DNA of 64,000 nucleotides from an uncultured Acidobacteriia bacterium (GTDB taxonomy: Bacteria; Acidobacteriota; Terriglobia; Bryobacterales; Bryobacteraceae): contig CAIYVZ010000114.1 in assembly GCA_903929755.1 (NCBI GenBank), positions 1 to 64,000 on the forward strand, in the 5' to 3' direction. Under the pieces are notes generated by a model. That model ran no database searches, was not told where the DNA came from, and worked only from the letters and a program-made list of their open reading frames with translations. Of this stretch, positions 7,342 through 15,752 are shown one piece after another. Position 1 is the first letter of the stretch, and every line of letters starts with the position of its first letter. Both the position numbers and the translations under genes were made by a program.

Positions 7342-8613
7342 GTGAGCCATTCCGTTCTTTCATTTGACCAGATCCGTACAGCGGTAGCCGAGGAACTCCA
7401 GGCCGCCCAGTTCATTGACATCCATACGCACCTGTACAAGGCGTCTTTGGGGCCCATTGGGTTATGGGGTATCGATGAACTGATTACTTATCATTACCTG
7501 GAGGCGGAATTGTTCCGGTTCTCCGATATTACGCCGGGGCAGTACTTCCAGCTGTCGAAACTGGCGAAGGCCGACCTGATCTGGAAGACTCTTTTCATTG
7601 AGAATACACCGATTTCGGAGGCGACTCGCGGCGTGATCGCCGTGTTGAACGCCTTCGGCTTACCAACGTCGGGGGATTTGACGGAAGCACGCGCCTTCTT
7701 CGCTTCGCGCAACCTGGCGGACCACACGCGCGAAGTGTTCCGGCTGGCGGGGATCAGCGAAGCGGTGATGACGAACGATCCTCTGGATCCGGACGAAGCT
7801 CCAGCCTGGGAGCGCGGGACTGAGACGGACCCGCTGTTCCGCCCGGTGCTGCGCCTGGACCGCATCCTGAACAAATGGGATCAGCACTGGCATATTTTGC
7901 GGGCGAAGGGCTACGATGTCCACGCGGACGGTTCCGGGAGGACGATGGCGGAAGTTCGCCGTTTTCTGGAAAGCTGGACCGACCTGATCAGCCCCGTCTA
8001 CATGGCCGTTTCGCTGCCCGATACGTTTGTGTACCCGGAACCGAGCCTGCGCGTTCGTTTCCTGCGGGAATCGGTGCTGCCGATTTGTTTGGCGCGCAGT
8101 ATTCCCATGTCGCTGATGATCGGTGTGCGTTATCTGGTGAATCCGGAGCTGAAACTGGCTGGCGATGGTGTGGGCAAAGCGGATCTGCGGGCGGTGGAAC
8201 GCATGTGCCTCGATTTCCCCGAGAATCGTTTCTTCATCAGCCTGTTGAGCCGCGAGAACCAGCATGAACTCTGCGTGTATGCGCGGAAGTTCGCCAATCT
8301 GATGCCGTTTGGCTGCTGGTGGTTCCTGAATAACCCGTCGGTGGTGGAAGAGATGACGCGGGAGCGCCTGGAGATGCTGGGCACCAGCTTTATTCCGCAG
8401 CACTCGGACGCACGCGTTCTGGAGCAGGTCATCTACAAATGGAAGAACACGCGGCGCACGTTGACGCCGATTCTGGCCAGTACCTATCAGAATTTGCGGG
8501 AGGACGGTCGGGGTGTGACGCGCGAGGATATTCGGCGCGATATCAACCGGCTCTTCCGGGCGAATTTTGAGAATTTCATCCTGCCTAAGGCCCACGTATG
8601 CCCGCACGAGTAG
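7342..8613 (+). CDS. uxaC: Glucuronate/uronate isomerase, UxaC-like amidohydrolase fold
   Basis: 423 residues starting with GTG. FIDIHTHLYKA gives the HxH metal motif of the amidohydrolase superfamily. GCWWFLNNPSVVEEMTRERL and GTSFIPQHSDARVL are hallmark UxaC segments. Family members isomerise D-glucuronate to D-fructuronate or galacturonate to tagaturonate, the first cytosolic step of hexuronate catabolism. The gene overlaps the following MFS transporter by 16 bases, which fits an uptake-isomerisation pair. The protein is slightly shorter than E. coli UxaC, and substrate choice cannot be told from sequence alone. Confidence 0.85.
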   Translation: MSHSVLSFDQIRTAVAEELQAAQFIDIHTHLYKASLGPIGLWGIDELITYHYLEAELFRFSDITPGQYFQLSKLAKADLIWKTLFIENTPISEATRGVIAVLNAFGLPTSGDLTEARAFFASRNLADHTREVFRLAGISEAVMTNDPLDPDEAPAWERGTETDPLFRPVLRLDRILNKWDQHWHILRAKGYDVHADGSGRTMAEVRRFLESWTDLISPVYMAVSLPDTFVYPEPSLRVRFLRESVLPICLARSIPMSLMIGVRYLVNPELKLAGDGVGKADLRAVERMCLDFPENRFFISLLSRENQHELCVYARKFANLMPFGCWWFLNNPSVVEEMTRERLEMLGTSFIPQHSDARVLEQVIYKWKNTRRTLTPILASTYQNLREDGRGVTREDIRRDINRLFRANFENFILPKAHVCPHE

Positions 8614-9905
8614 CTCCCTTAAACCGACCGGGTAATCAGCCTGGGATTTTTGGCGAAAAAGTGCGTTGGGCTGTTTGCGGCCTGCTCTTTTTTGCCACCA
8701 CCGTTAATTATCTGGATCGCCAGGTTCTCGGCATCCTGAAGCCTACTCTCGAAAAAGAGTTGGGGTGGAATGAAAATGACTACGGGACGATTGTTTCCAC
8801 GTTCCAAATCGCCTACGCGCTGATGATGCCGATAGCGGGCCGGCTGATTGACTGGATGGGGACACGGCTGGGCTATGCGGTGGCGGTGGCATTTTGGAGT
8901 GTCGCCTCCGTGCTGCATTCGTTTGCCGGGACACCGTTTCAGTTCGCTTTGGCGCGGTTCGGGCTTGGGTTGGGCGAGGCGGCGAACTTCCCTGCGGCGC
9001 TGAAGGCAACGGCGGACTGGTTTCCGCGCAAAGAGCGGGCGTTCGCGACCGGGATTTTCAATAGCGGGACCAATTTGGGGGCGCTGATCGCGCCGCTCCT
9101 CGTACCTTTCGTGGCCACGCACTTTGGGTGGCGAATGTCGTTCATCGCCACGGCCAGTTTTGATTTGGTTTGGTTGGTGTTGTGGCTGGCGTGGTTCCGT
9201 CGCCCGGAAGAACACAAGTCGCTGACCACGGTGGAGCGCGAGTTCATTGAAGCGGACCGGACTGTGGTCGAGGACGCTGTTAAGGTTCCGATGATGTGGG
9301 TGGTAAAGCAGCGGGCTTCGTGGGCTTATTTGGCGGGTAAGTTTTTGACGGACCCTGTGTGGTGGTTTTATCTGTTCTGGGTGCCGGGCTTCCTGCATGA
9401 CGCGTACGGTTTGAATTTGACGCAACTGGGCTTGCCGCTGGTGATCATCTACCTGGCGGCGGATGTTGGTTCGGTGCTGGGCGGCTGGATCTCCCGTGGC
9501 CTGATGGATCGAGGCTGGGAAGCTTCGAAAGCGCGTAAGACGGCGATGCTGATTTGCGCATGCTCGGTGACTCCGGTGAGCATGGTGATGTTCACGAACG
9601 GCAATTTGTGGGCGACTGTGGCGCTGCTGAGTTTGGCGACTGCGGCGCACCAGGGCTGGATGGCGAATCTGTTTACGCTGCCTTCCGATACGTTTCCCCG
9701 GAAGGCAGTGGCCTCGGTGGTGGGTTTCGGCGGGATGGGCGGCGCGTTTGCGGGAGGGATGGTGGCGAAGGCGGTGGGGATGTGGCTGGATTACTCGCAC
9801 AAGTCGTATGGCCCACTGTTTGTCTGGGCGGGGTCAGCGTATTTGCTTGCCCTGCTGATCATCCATTCGCTGGTGCCGAAGCTGCGGCCTGCGGACGCGG
9901 AGTAG
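8598..9905 (+). CDS. MFS transporter, ExuT-like hexuronate permease (anion:cation symporter family)
   Basis: 435 residues with about 12 hydrophobic segments. The first half contains NYLDRQVLGILKPTLEKELGW, the classic ACS-family (ExuT/GudP/DgoT) start of TM1, and RFGLGLGEAANFPAALKA, a TM4 signature of the same family. It overlaps the UxaC-like gene by 16 bases, so uronate or aldonate uptake in symport with H+ or Na+ is the most likely role. The start ATG 8598 is inside the upstream gene. An internal start is possible, but would remove only the poorly conserved leader before TM1. Confidence 0.88.
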   Translation: MPARVAPLNRPGNQPGIFGEKVRWAVCGLLFFATTVNYLDRQVLGILKPTLEKELGWNENDYGTIVSTFQIAYALMMPIAGRLIDWMGTRLGYAVAVAFWSVASVLHSFAGTPFQFALARFGLGLGEAANFPAALKATADWFPRKERAFATGIFNSGTNLGALIAPLLVPFVATHFGWRMSFIATASFDLVWLVLWLAWFRRPEEHKSLTTVEREFIEADRTVVEDAVKVPMMWVVKQRASWAYLAGKFLTDPVWWFYLFWVPGFLHDAYGLNLTQLGLPLVIIYLAADVGSVLGGWISRGLMDRGWEASKARKTAMLICACSVTPVSMVMFTNGNLWATVALLSLATAAHQGWMANLFTLPSDTFPRKAVASVVGFGGMGGAFAGGMVAKAVGMWLDYSHKSYGPLFVWAGSAYLLALLIIHSLVPKLRPADAE

Positions 9906-9988
9906 CAGTAGCCGAACTCCGGGTGCGGGTAGGTGCCGCTCCGTTGGTTTTCGGTACCTCTCCCTTTACGGTCGCGGCTCGGCTACTG
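9906..9988. other. Long-range inverted repeat in convergent gap
   Basis: CAGTAGCCGA (9906-9915) and TCGGCTACTG (9979-9988) are exact reverse complements enclosing about 63 bases that contain a further weak stem (AGGTGCC / GGTACCT). It lies between the convergent transporter and pilC genes and reaches into the pilC stop codon. It has no T-run, so if it ends transcription it is not a standard intrinsic terminator. Confidence 0.4.
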
Positions 9989-11197
9989 GATGGAATCGGC
10001 CAGCGAGAAGATGGGCAGGTAGAGCGCGATGAGCACGAACGCTACGAAAATCCCCATGAAAACCATGATCAGCGGTTCGATGAGGGAGAGAGCCGCCGTC
10101 ATTTTGGTATTGACGTCTTCTTCGTAGAATTCGGCGACGGAACTCAGCATGGCGGGGAGCGCGCCGGTGGATTCGCCCACTTCAATCATGTCCACCGCGA
10201 GCGGCGGGAAGATTTTCGTGGCTTGTAAAGAGAGCGACAGCGGTTGCCCTTCCTTCACCATCCGGCTGGCCTTTTCGAGCGTCTTGCGCAGCAGGGGCGT
10301 GCCGAGGGATTCGGCAGCCGTTTCCAGGCCCTGGACCAGCGGGATACCGCCCGTCAGCAGCGTCCCCAGGACGCGGGAAAACTGCGCAACCTGGTACTTG
10401 ATCCAGATATCGCCGAACAGCGGGACACGGATCTTGACGCGGTCGATCTTTTCCTGGGCCGCCTCCGCACGCGACCACCACATGAACAGGGCGATGAGCC
10501 CGAACAGCCCCAGCGCCCCACCTGCGATGCCGCCGCGCGCCGTGGTCCCGATGGCGATTAAATAGACGGTGATTTGCGGCAATTTCGCCGACATGCTGCT
10601 GTACAGAGTGGCGAAGCTGGGGACCACGGACGTGACCAGAAACACCATCAGCGCAATCACCAGCAGGACGAGCATGCACGGGTACATCAGCGAAACCAGG
10701 ACCTTTTTTCGAACGGACAGCGCCAGCTTCTGGTAGGTGATGTACCGTTCCAGAACCTCTACCAGGCTGCCCGATTTCTCGCCCGCCATTACCGAAGTGA
10801 CGTAGATCTTGGGGAAAATTCCCTGCCCTTTGAACGCTTCAGAAAGCAGGACGCCTTTGCGCACGTCTTCGCGGACGGCGTTGATGTAAGGCCTGAGTTT
10901 CTCATCGGTGAGGCGTTCGGCGAGGAGGTCGAGCGATTTCAGAATGGGCAAGCCGGCGCGGATCAGCGTAACGAACTGCTGGTTGAAGATGAGGAATTTT
11001 TCGAGGTTGAGTTTCTTGCGGCCGGGCAGCGCGATTTCGCCCGAGAGGCTGAGGCCGGCCTGCTTCGGCTTCACGGAATAGACCAGGAAGCCCTGGCGAT
11101 TGAAGCGGTCGCGGATCTCCTGCTCGGTGGTGCCCTGCACGGCTTGCGTGTGGGTCTGGCCGTGGGCATCGGCGTACTTCATGACGAAATCAGCCAT
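9983..11197 (-). CDS. pilC: Type IV pilus / type II secretion inner-membrane platform protein (PilC/GspF)
   Basis: 404 residues, the standard length. Two homologous T2SSF domains are visible. The first is around residues 65-190 (FNQQFVTLIRAGLPILKSL, then MAGEKSGSLVEVLERYITY). The second is around 270-390 (FSRVLGTLLTGGIPLVQGL, then MIEVGESTGALPAMLSSVAEFYEE). Three membrane segments are visible, and the C-terminal hydrophobic helix LIMVFMGIFVAFVLIALYLP is typical. The family forms the inner-membrane platform that couples the assembly ATPase to pilin or pseudopilin polymerisation. The ATPase and pilin genes are not in this window. It follows lolA with one base between. Confidence 0.92.
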   Translation of the reverse strand: MADFVMKYADAHGQTHTQAVQGTTEQEIRDRFNRQGFLVYSVKPKQAGLSLSGEIALPGRKKLNLEKFLIFNQQFVTLIRAGLPILKSLDLLAERLTDEKLRPYINAVREDVRKGVLLSEAFKGQGIFPKIYVTSVMAGEKSGSLVEVLERYITYQKLALSVRKKVLVSLMYPCMLVLLVIALMVFLVTSVVPSFATLYSSMSAKLPQITVYLIAIGTTARGGIAGGALGLFGLIALFMWWSRAEAAQEKIDRVKIRVPLFGDIWIKYQVAQFSRVLGTLLTGGIPLVQGLETAAESLGTPLLRKTLEKASRMVKEGQPLSLSLQATKIFPPLAVDMIEVGESTGALPAMLSSVAEFYEEDVNTKMTAALSLIEPLIMVFMGIFVAFVLIALYLPIFSLADSIQ

Positions 11198-11198
11198 A

Positions 11199-11846
11199 TT
11201 AGCGGTCGCTCTCCACGAGGGGGATCCCGGCGGGCGGCTGGAATGCGAACAGGGACGGGGCGACGGGCGTGTTTAGCTTTTCGCCGGAGAAGGTGAATTC
11301 CAGCCGGGAGCGGTCCTGGCCTGTGATGCGGACGCGGCGGATCTCGCCGGCGGCCGTGGCCAGAAATTCCACTTTGGTGTACGCGAGATTGGGGGATTTA
11401 GGCTCGGCGGCGATCCACGTTCCGTCCGCGTCCTGGGTACTGGCGAAGGTCTTGAATTCGCGCGCGAAATCGAGTTTGCCCAGCAGGAACGCGAGGGGCG
11501 CGCGCATGTCGGCGGATTCTTTCAACGCACTCTTCTCGGCGCGGGGTTCGCCCGGAGTGTAGAGGTAGACGTTCTTGCCGTCGGACACAAAGAGCTTTCC
11601 GGAAGGGTCGGAATACTGCCAGCGCATGCGCCCTGGTTTTTTCAGGTAAAGCGTGCCCGCTTCGGTCCGCGCCGGGCGGCGTGCCCCCGAGTAGCTCTCA
11701 GAAAAGGCCAGCGTAAGAGACTGCGCCTTGTTGTAGCGATTTTCAATGGCGTGCAGCTGGTCGCGAACATCGGCTCCGGCCACCGGACGGGCGGCTGCAA
11801 GGAGCGAAAGCGTGAGCAGCAGGCCAGATGTCCGCAGAGAGTCCAT
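11199..11846 (-). CDS. lolA: Outer-membrane lipoprotein carrier LolA
   Basis: 215 residues with a signal peptide (LLLTLSLLAAARPVAG-AD). LHAIENRYNKAQSLTLAFSE, LYLKKPGRMRWQYSDPSGK and FVSDGKNVYLYTPGE follow the LolA beta-strand pattern, with the conserved aromatic/proline 'KPGRMRW' motif. LolA shuttles lipoproteins across the periplasm from LolCDE to the outer membrane. The gene ends one base before pilC. Linking lipoprotein delivery with a secretion platform in one transcript is unusual but may simply be convenience. Confidence 0.88.
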   Translation of the reverse strand: MDSLRTSGLLLTLSLLAAARPVAGADVRDQLHAIENRYNKAQSLTLAFSESYSGARRPARTEAGTLYLKKPGRMRWQYSDPSGKLFVSDGKNVYLYTPGEPRAEKSALKESADMRAPLAFLLGKLDFAREFKTFASTQDADGTWIAAEPKSPNLAYTKVEFLATAAGEIRRVRITGQDRSRLEFTFSGEKLNTPVAPSLFAFQPPAGIPLVESDR

Positions 11847-11945
11847 AACCTTATGACGGCGCGGGGGCGTAAAACGTTGATCTCTGCATAACCAAAGGCA
11901 GGGGATTTCGCCCCGTGCAGGCCGCGGCCCAATATATTCGGAGTA

Positions 11946-12710
11946 CTACATCAGGTGCATGCCGGAATCGACGAACAGGACATTGCCTGTCATCCCCCGG
12001 CTGAGGCGGCTGGCGAGGAAGACGGCGGCATCGCCGACTTCGCCGGATTCGGTCACGTGACGGAGCGGGGAATGTTCCTTCGTGGCATCCAGCATGACGC
12101 TGAGGTCTTTCACGGCGCGGGCGGAGGCGGTTTTCACGGCTCCCGCGGAGATGGTGTTGACGCGGATTTTGCTGGGGCCCAGGTCATTCGCCAGATAGCG
12201 GACAGAGGCTTCGAGCGCGGCCTTCGCCACGCCCATCACGTTGTAGTTCTGGCGGACACGGATAGACCCGAGGTAGCTGAGGGTCATAATGGACCCGCCT
12301 TCCGTCATGAACGGCGCCACCGCGCGCGACATGGCCACCAGCGAATAGGCACTGATGCTGTGAGCGAGCAGGAAGCCATCGCGGTCGGTTTCCACAAACG
12401 GACGCCCCAGGTCTTCGCGATTGGCGAAGGCCAGGCTGTGAACGAGCGCATTGATGGGGCGGCCGAGGGCGCGGAGGTGTTCCGTGAGGGCAACAATCTC
12501 CTCGTCCTTCGAAACATCGCAGGGAATGAGCTTGATGACGGGCAGATGGCCGACAATCGATTCAATCGTTTCGCGTTGCTTCTCGTTCAGGTACGTCAGA
12601 ACGAGTGACGCGCCCTCACGTGCGAACGATTCGGCAATTCCGAACGCAATACTCCACTTGTTAGCAATCCCGGCGATAACCGCCGTTTGACCATCGAGCA
12701 ATCCAGGCAT
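11946..12710 (-). CDS. fabI: Enoyl-[acyl-carrier-protein] reductase (NADH), FabI
   Basis: 254 residues from ATG 12710; a TTG one codon upstream would also be in frame. The start GLLDGQTAVIAGIANKWSIA has the atypical FabI dinucleotide-binding glycine motif. The Y-x6-K type catalytic motif lies in NYNVMGVAKAALE, and the C-terminal GMTGNVLFVDSGMHLM is diagnostic for FabI. It carries out the last reduction of fatty-acid elongation. Because the family is clear, this genome may be triclosan sensitive unless other reductases exist. Confidence 0.94.
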   Translation of the reverse strand: MPGLLDGQTAVIAGIANKWSIAFGIAESFAREGASLVLTYLNEKQRETIESIVGHLPVIKLIPCDVSKDEEIVALTEHLRALGRPINALVHSLAFANREDLGRPFVETDRDGFLLAHSISAYSLVAMSRAVAPFMTEGGSIMTLSYLGSIRVRQNYNVMGVAKAALEASVRYLANDLGPSKIRVNTISAGAVKTASARAVKDLSVMLDATKEHSPLRHVTESGEVGDAAVFLASRLSRGMTGNVLFVDSGMHLM

Positions 12711-12735
12711 CAACTACTTAGGGTACTTCAGACGG

Positions 12736-13656
12736 TTACTTCAGAAGGCCGTTGACGCGCAGCCAGTTCGCGAGCAGGCCCGGCCACTGCGACAGGGCGA
12801 AGTCATCCATTCCCAGGCCGACGCCGTGCGGACCTCTCTGGAAGACGTGCATTTCGGCCACAACACCGGCCTTGCGGAGCGCCAGGTAGTAGTAAATGCT
12901 GTTTTCGGCGGGAACGCCGGTATCGCCGTTGGTATGAAAAAGGAAGGTGGGCGGCGTCTGTGCCGTCACCGCGTTTTCGCCGGAAAGGCTCTTTGCCAGA
13001 GCAGGGTCGGCGTTATCGCCCAGCAGGTTTTTCTTCGAGCCCTGATGCGTCCAGGGTTCGGTGAGGGAGATGACGGGGTAGCCGAGCACGGCGAAGTCGG
13101 GCCTTGCGGAAACGCGCTCAATCGGATCGGACGCGGCGGCATCGCCCCCTTTGAATAAGGTGGAAGCGGTCATGGCCAGGTGGCCGCCGGCGGAGAAGCC
13201 CATGATGCCGATACGGTCCGGGTTGATGTGCCACTCGGCGGCTTTGGCGCGGACGGTGCGGATGGCGCGCTGCGCGTCACCGAGCTCCACCGGGTGGTGA
13301 TACTTCGGGCCCAGGCGGTACTTCAGAACGAACGCGGCGATGCCGAGCCCGTTCAGGTAATTCGCCACCTGGCGGCCTTCATGGTTTGACGCGAGGGCAC
13401 CGTACCCGCCACCCGGGGCCACGATGACTGCGGTGACCGGCGCGGCAAGCGAGCGCGGCATGTAAGCGGTGATGGTGGGGATGTCGCGGTCTTCGGTTCC
13501 CTGGGCGCCTGGCGCGGGGCCCTGCCAGAGGGGCATGGTCTGCGTGTCCTGAATGCTTGCGGGGGTGGGGCCTCCTCTGCCTTGCGCAGCGCCCGCGGGG
13601 GCTTGAGCCGCAGCCGTAGCCGCGAAGAGAAGCGAGAGGAAGAGGAAGTGTTTCAT
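12736..13656 (-). CDS. Secreted alpha/beta-hydrolase (esterase/acetylxylan-esterase type)
   Basis: 306 residues from ATG 13656 (MKHFLFLSLLFAATAAAQA signal peptide). A longer frame to 13722 exists, but it would run into the divergent VanZ-like gene and lose the signal peptide. VIVAPGGGYGAL is the oxyanion-hole HGGG-type motif, GIMGFSAGGHLAM holds the nucleophile Ser, and FLFHTNGDTGVP and FQRGPHGVGL hold the Asp and His. This is the BD-FAE/DUF3089-like esterase group often associated with hemicellulose deacetylation. The substrate cannot be assigned. Confidence 0.85.
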   Translation of the reverse strand: MKHFLFLSLLFAATAAAQAPAGAAQGRGGPTPASIQDTQTMPLWQGPAPGAQGTEDRDIPTITAYMPRSLAAPVTAVIVAPGGGYGALASNHEGRQVANYLNGLGIAAFVLKYRLGPKYHHPVELGDAQRAIRTVRAKAAEWHINPDRIGIMGFSAGGHLAMTASTLFKGGDAAASDPIERVSARPDFAVLGYPVISLTEPWTHQGSKKNLLGDNADPALAKSLSGENAVTAQTPPTFLFHTNGDTGVPAENSIYYYLALRKAGVVAEMHVFQRGPHGVGLGMDDFALSQWPGLLANWLRVNGLLK

Positions 13657-13664
13657 AGTTTGAA

Positions 13665-14855
13665 GTGGATTCACAGCGATGGTATCAGCATCCGCCGGGC
13701 TACCATCAAGTCTTGCCTGCAATTTTCTTTACTGTCGTCGCCCTGATTGTTTACGGGTCGTTGTACCCGTGGTTTTTTCGGATTCCCCCCGGCCCGGTTG
13801 ACCCGGTTGGGGCGCTGCTCCAGTCCTGGTCCGTTGTGGCCGTCTTTAACCGGCGCTACCTGGCGGACGTGATCATTAACCTCGCGCTGTACGTGCCTCT
13901 GGGCATGAGCGGTTATCTGGCGTTCCACAAAGTTCGCAATCAGGCGCTTCGGATCGGCGGTTTGGTGCTGTTCGGGTTCGTCCTGTCGGCGTCCATTGAG
14001 ATGCTGCAACTGCTGGTCCCCGGCCGCCGCTGCGGTGCCATCGACCTTCTGAATAACACGATTGGCACGGCTGGCGGGGTTATTGCGGCCACGCTTTTCG
14101 AGGCCGTTGTGGGGCGGAAATGGATGGATGGGCACAGCCGGCGCGCGGTGGACCGTTCCGCCCTGGCGCTGCTGCTGATCTGGGTGGGTTCGCTCCTGTT
14201 TCCGCTGTTTCCGGTGATGTGGCTGGCCGTTTTTGAGGGGAAGCTGGTATCCATCTCGCAGGCGCCACTATTTGAATTCGGGCCATTTGTGGCGGCGCTG
14301 GCGAGTTGGTACGCCGCGGGTTTCATGCTGCGGTCAGTGGTTTCCGAACGCTTCTGGCTGTGGGCGTCGGTGGCGCTCATTCCGGCGCAGTTCTTCATTA
14401 TGTCGAGAGTTCCGTCCCTCTCCGCGCTGGTTGGCGCAATAGCCGGGGTTGTTCTCTTCGTCACACTGAAGCGAAGGCCGGTTGGGTGGATCTTTCTCGC
14501 TCTGATGGTGCTGCGGGGCCTGTCGCCCTTTCGTGTGGGAGCGCCTCACAGTTTTTCGCTGGTTCCGTTTGGGGGCTTCCTGAGTATGGACTGGCAGACG
14601 GGGATTCGCGTTCTGTTGGAGAAATTCTGGAATATGGGCGCGGCGGTCTGGATTTTCCGGGCGGAACGTATGCCGCTTGATCGGGCCATCGTGATTGTTA
14701 CAGTAGTGGCCGCCCTGCTCGAAGTCGGCCAGATGTTCCTGGCGGGGCGAACGGCGGAAATTACTGATCCGATGTTGGTGGTTTTGGCAGGCCTGGCAAT
14801 TCGGGCTCTGGGGAGACCCGCCGCTGTTACCGGACCTCGCGCACGGGTATCGTAA
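13665..14855 (+). CDS. VanZ-like integral membrane protein with duplicated domain
   Basis: 396 residues with about ten hydrophobic segments. The first VanZ-like unit has NRRYLADVIINLALYVPLG and SASIEMLQLLVPGRRC..DLLNNTIGTAGG. The second, near residues 325-385, repeats the core as LEVGQMFLAGRTAEITDPML. GTG 13665 is used as start, but TTG 13713 is also possible since no good ribosome site precedes either. VanZ-like proteins are linked to glycopeptide (teicoplanin) tolerance in some Gram-positives; here the role is unknown. The 5' end lies 9 bases from the divergent esterase gene, and the 3' end overlaps the convergent gene by 29 bases. Confidence 0.78.
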   Translation: MDSQRWYQHPPGYHQVLPAIFFTVVALIVYGSLYPWFFRIPPGPVDPVGALLQSWSVVAVFNRRYLADVIINLALYVPLGMSGYLAFHKVRNQALRIGGLVLFGFVLSASIEMLQLLVPGRRCGAIDLLNNTIGTAGGVIAATLFEAVVGRKWMDGHSRRAVDRSALALLLIWVGSLLFPLFPVMWLAVFEGKLVSISQAPLFEFGPFVAALASWYAAGFMLRSVVSERFWLWASVALIPAQFFIMSRVPSLSALVGAIAGVVLFVTLKRRPVGWIFLALMVLRGLSPFRVGAPHSFSLVPFGGFLSMDWQTGIRVLLEKFWNMGAAVWIFRAERMPLDRAIVIVTVVAALLEVGQMFLAGRTAEITDPMLVVLAGLAIRALGRPAAVTGPRARVS

Positions 14856-15747
14856 ACGCCACGGTGTTCACCACACCCAGCCTTTGGAACTGCACCCACA
14901 CCTTGTAGGTGGCTTCGCGGGGGAAGAACAGGTTGAACTGGATTTCCTGTTTGCCTTCCACCTGACGGACTTCCGCGAAGGCCGGGTGTTCGTGGATGGA
15001 GTCGATCAGATCATGGCTCATGGCCAGCATGTGGCCCCAGGCGCCCAGGTACTGTTCCAGGCCGTCGCCCGGGGAGATGGTGAAAAACAGCATGGTTTTC
15101 CGGCCGGGTAGCGGTTCGGGCGGATCCATGCGGAGCGTGACCTCCATGTTTTGCCCTTTTTGCGGCCCGGTGTCGGCCGGTGGGGGGGCGATGGTTTCGC
15201 TGATGGACTTCGGATAGCCCGCGGTCGTCAGGAAAGCAGGGAGCAGTTGTGGGGTCGCTCCGGAGGGGTACGAATCGGTCAGGACTTTGTAGATTCCGGC
15301 CTCTGGCAGCGAGGTGCGGAGGCGAAAACGTCCAGCCCCGAACGATTCCGGATGCACGTGCTGGAAATGCTGCAAATCCGCTGAGACCAGGAAAAGGTGG
15401 AAGAGTTTTTCATGGACCAGTTCGTACTTTGTGGCCAGTTTGCCGGTTTTTGGGTCGATCAGCTCGAATTGCAGGTCCACGGGTTTACCGGCCGGTATCG
15501 CAGCCGGGCTGGCTCGGAGCTTCAGTCGGTATTCCACGGGTTCGCGGATTCCGGCTTCCAGGGGCATCCCGCAGCGGGGGCATTTGCCTGGGGTTTTCGA
15601 GCGGATGTCCTTGTCCATAGGACAAACGAATTCGATTGCGGGCGCAGTTGCCGCAGCCTGAAAAGCCGGCGCCTGAAAAGCCGGTGCCTGAAAAGCCGCA
15701 GCCTGCAAGAACGACGCCAACAGGACGACAGTGGGAGCGAAAGGCAC
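14827..15747 (-). CDS. Secreted protein with N-terminal heavy-metal-binding (CPMD..CPRCGM) domain
   Basis: 306 residues from GTG 15747, three bases after the SDR stop. Starts further upstream would lie inside the SDR gene. A signal peptide (VVLLASFLQA) is followed by a pentapeptide array (QAAAF-QAPAF-QAPAF). Then comes EFVCPMDKDIRSKTPGKCPR and CGMPLE, the zinc/copper-binding HMBD motif found in CusB-like and P-type ATPase proteins. The rest is beta-rich with HEKLFHLFLVSADLQHFQHV and HPES, a His-rich segment shared by FixH/YtkA-like periplasmic proteins. It is likely a periplasmic metal-handling protein. No efflux pump is adjacent. Confidence 0.8.
   Translation of the reverse strand: MPFAPTVVLLASFLQAAAFQAPAFQAPAFQAAATAPAIEFVCPMDKDIRSKTPGKCPRCGMPLEAGIREPVEYRLKLRASPAAIPAGKPVDLQFELIDPKTGKLATKYELVHEKLFHLFLVSADLQHFQHVHPESFGAGRFRLRTSLPEAGIYKVLTDSYPSGATPQLLPAFLTTAGYPKSISETIAPPPADTGPQKGQNMEVTLRMDPPEPLPGRKTMLFFTISPGDGLEQYLGAWGHMLAMSHDLIDSIHEHPAFAEVRQVEGKQEIQFNLFFPREATYKVWVQFQRLGVVNTVAFTIPVREVR
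15657..15705. repeat. 15-bp tandem array (three units plus partial)
   Basis: CCTGAAAAGCCGGCG, CCTGAAAAGCCGGTG and CCTGAAAAGCCGCAG are consecutive at 15657-15701, with a degenerate fourth unit beginning CCTG at 15702. On the minus strand they encode the pentapeptide repeat after the signal peptide of the metal-binding secreted protein. Confidence 0.9.
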
Positions 15748-15752
15748 TTGGT

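Noticed and set aside
8619-9800. 393-residue minus-strand ORF
   Set aside because: Shadow of the MFS transporter; composition rich in Arg, His and Gln.
9906-9988. Standard rho-independent terminator
   Set aside because: The arms are complementary but enclose about 63 bases and lack a T-run, so it is listed only as an inverted repeat.
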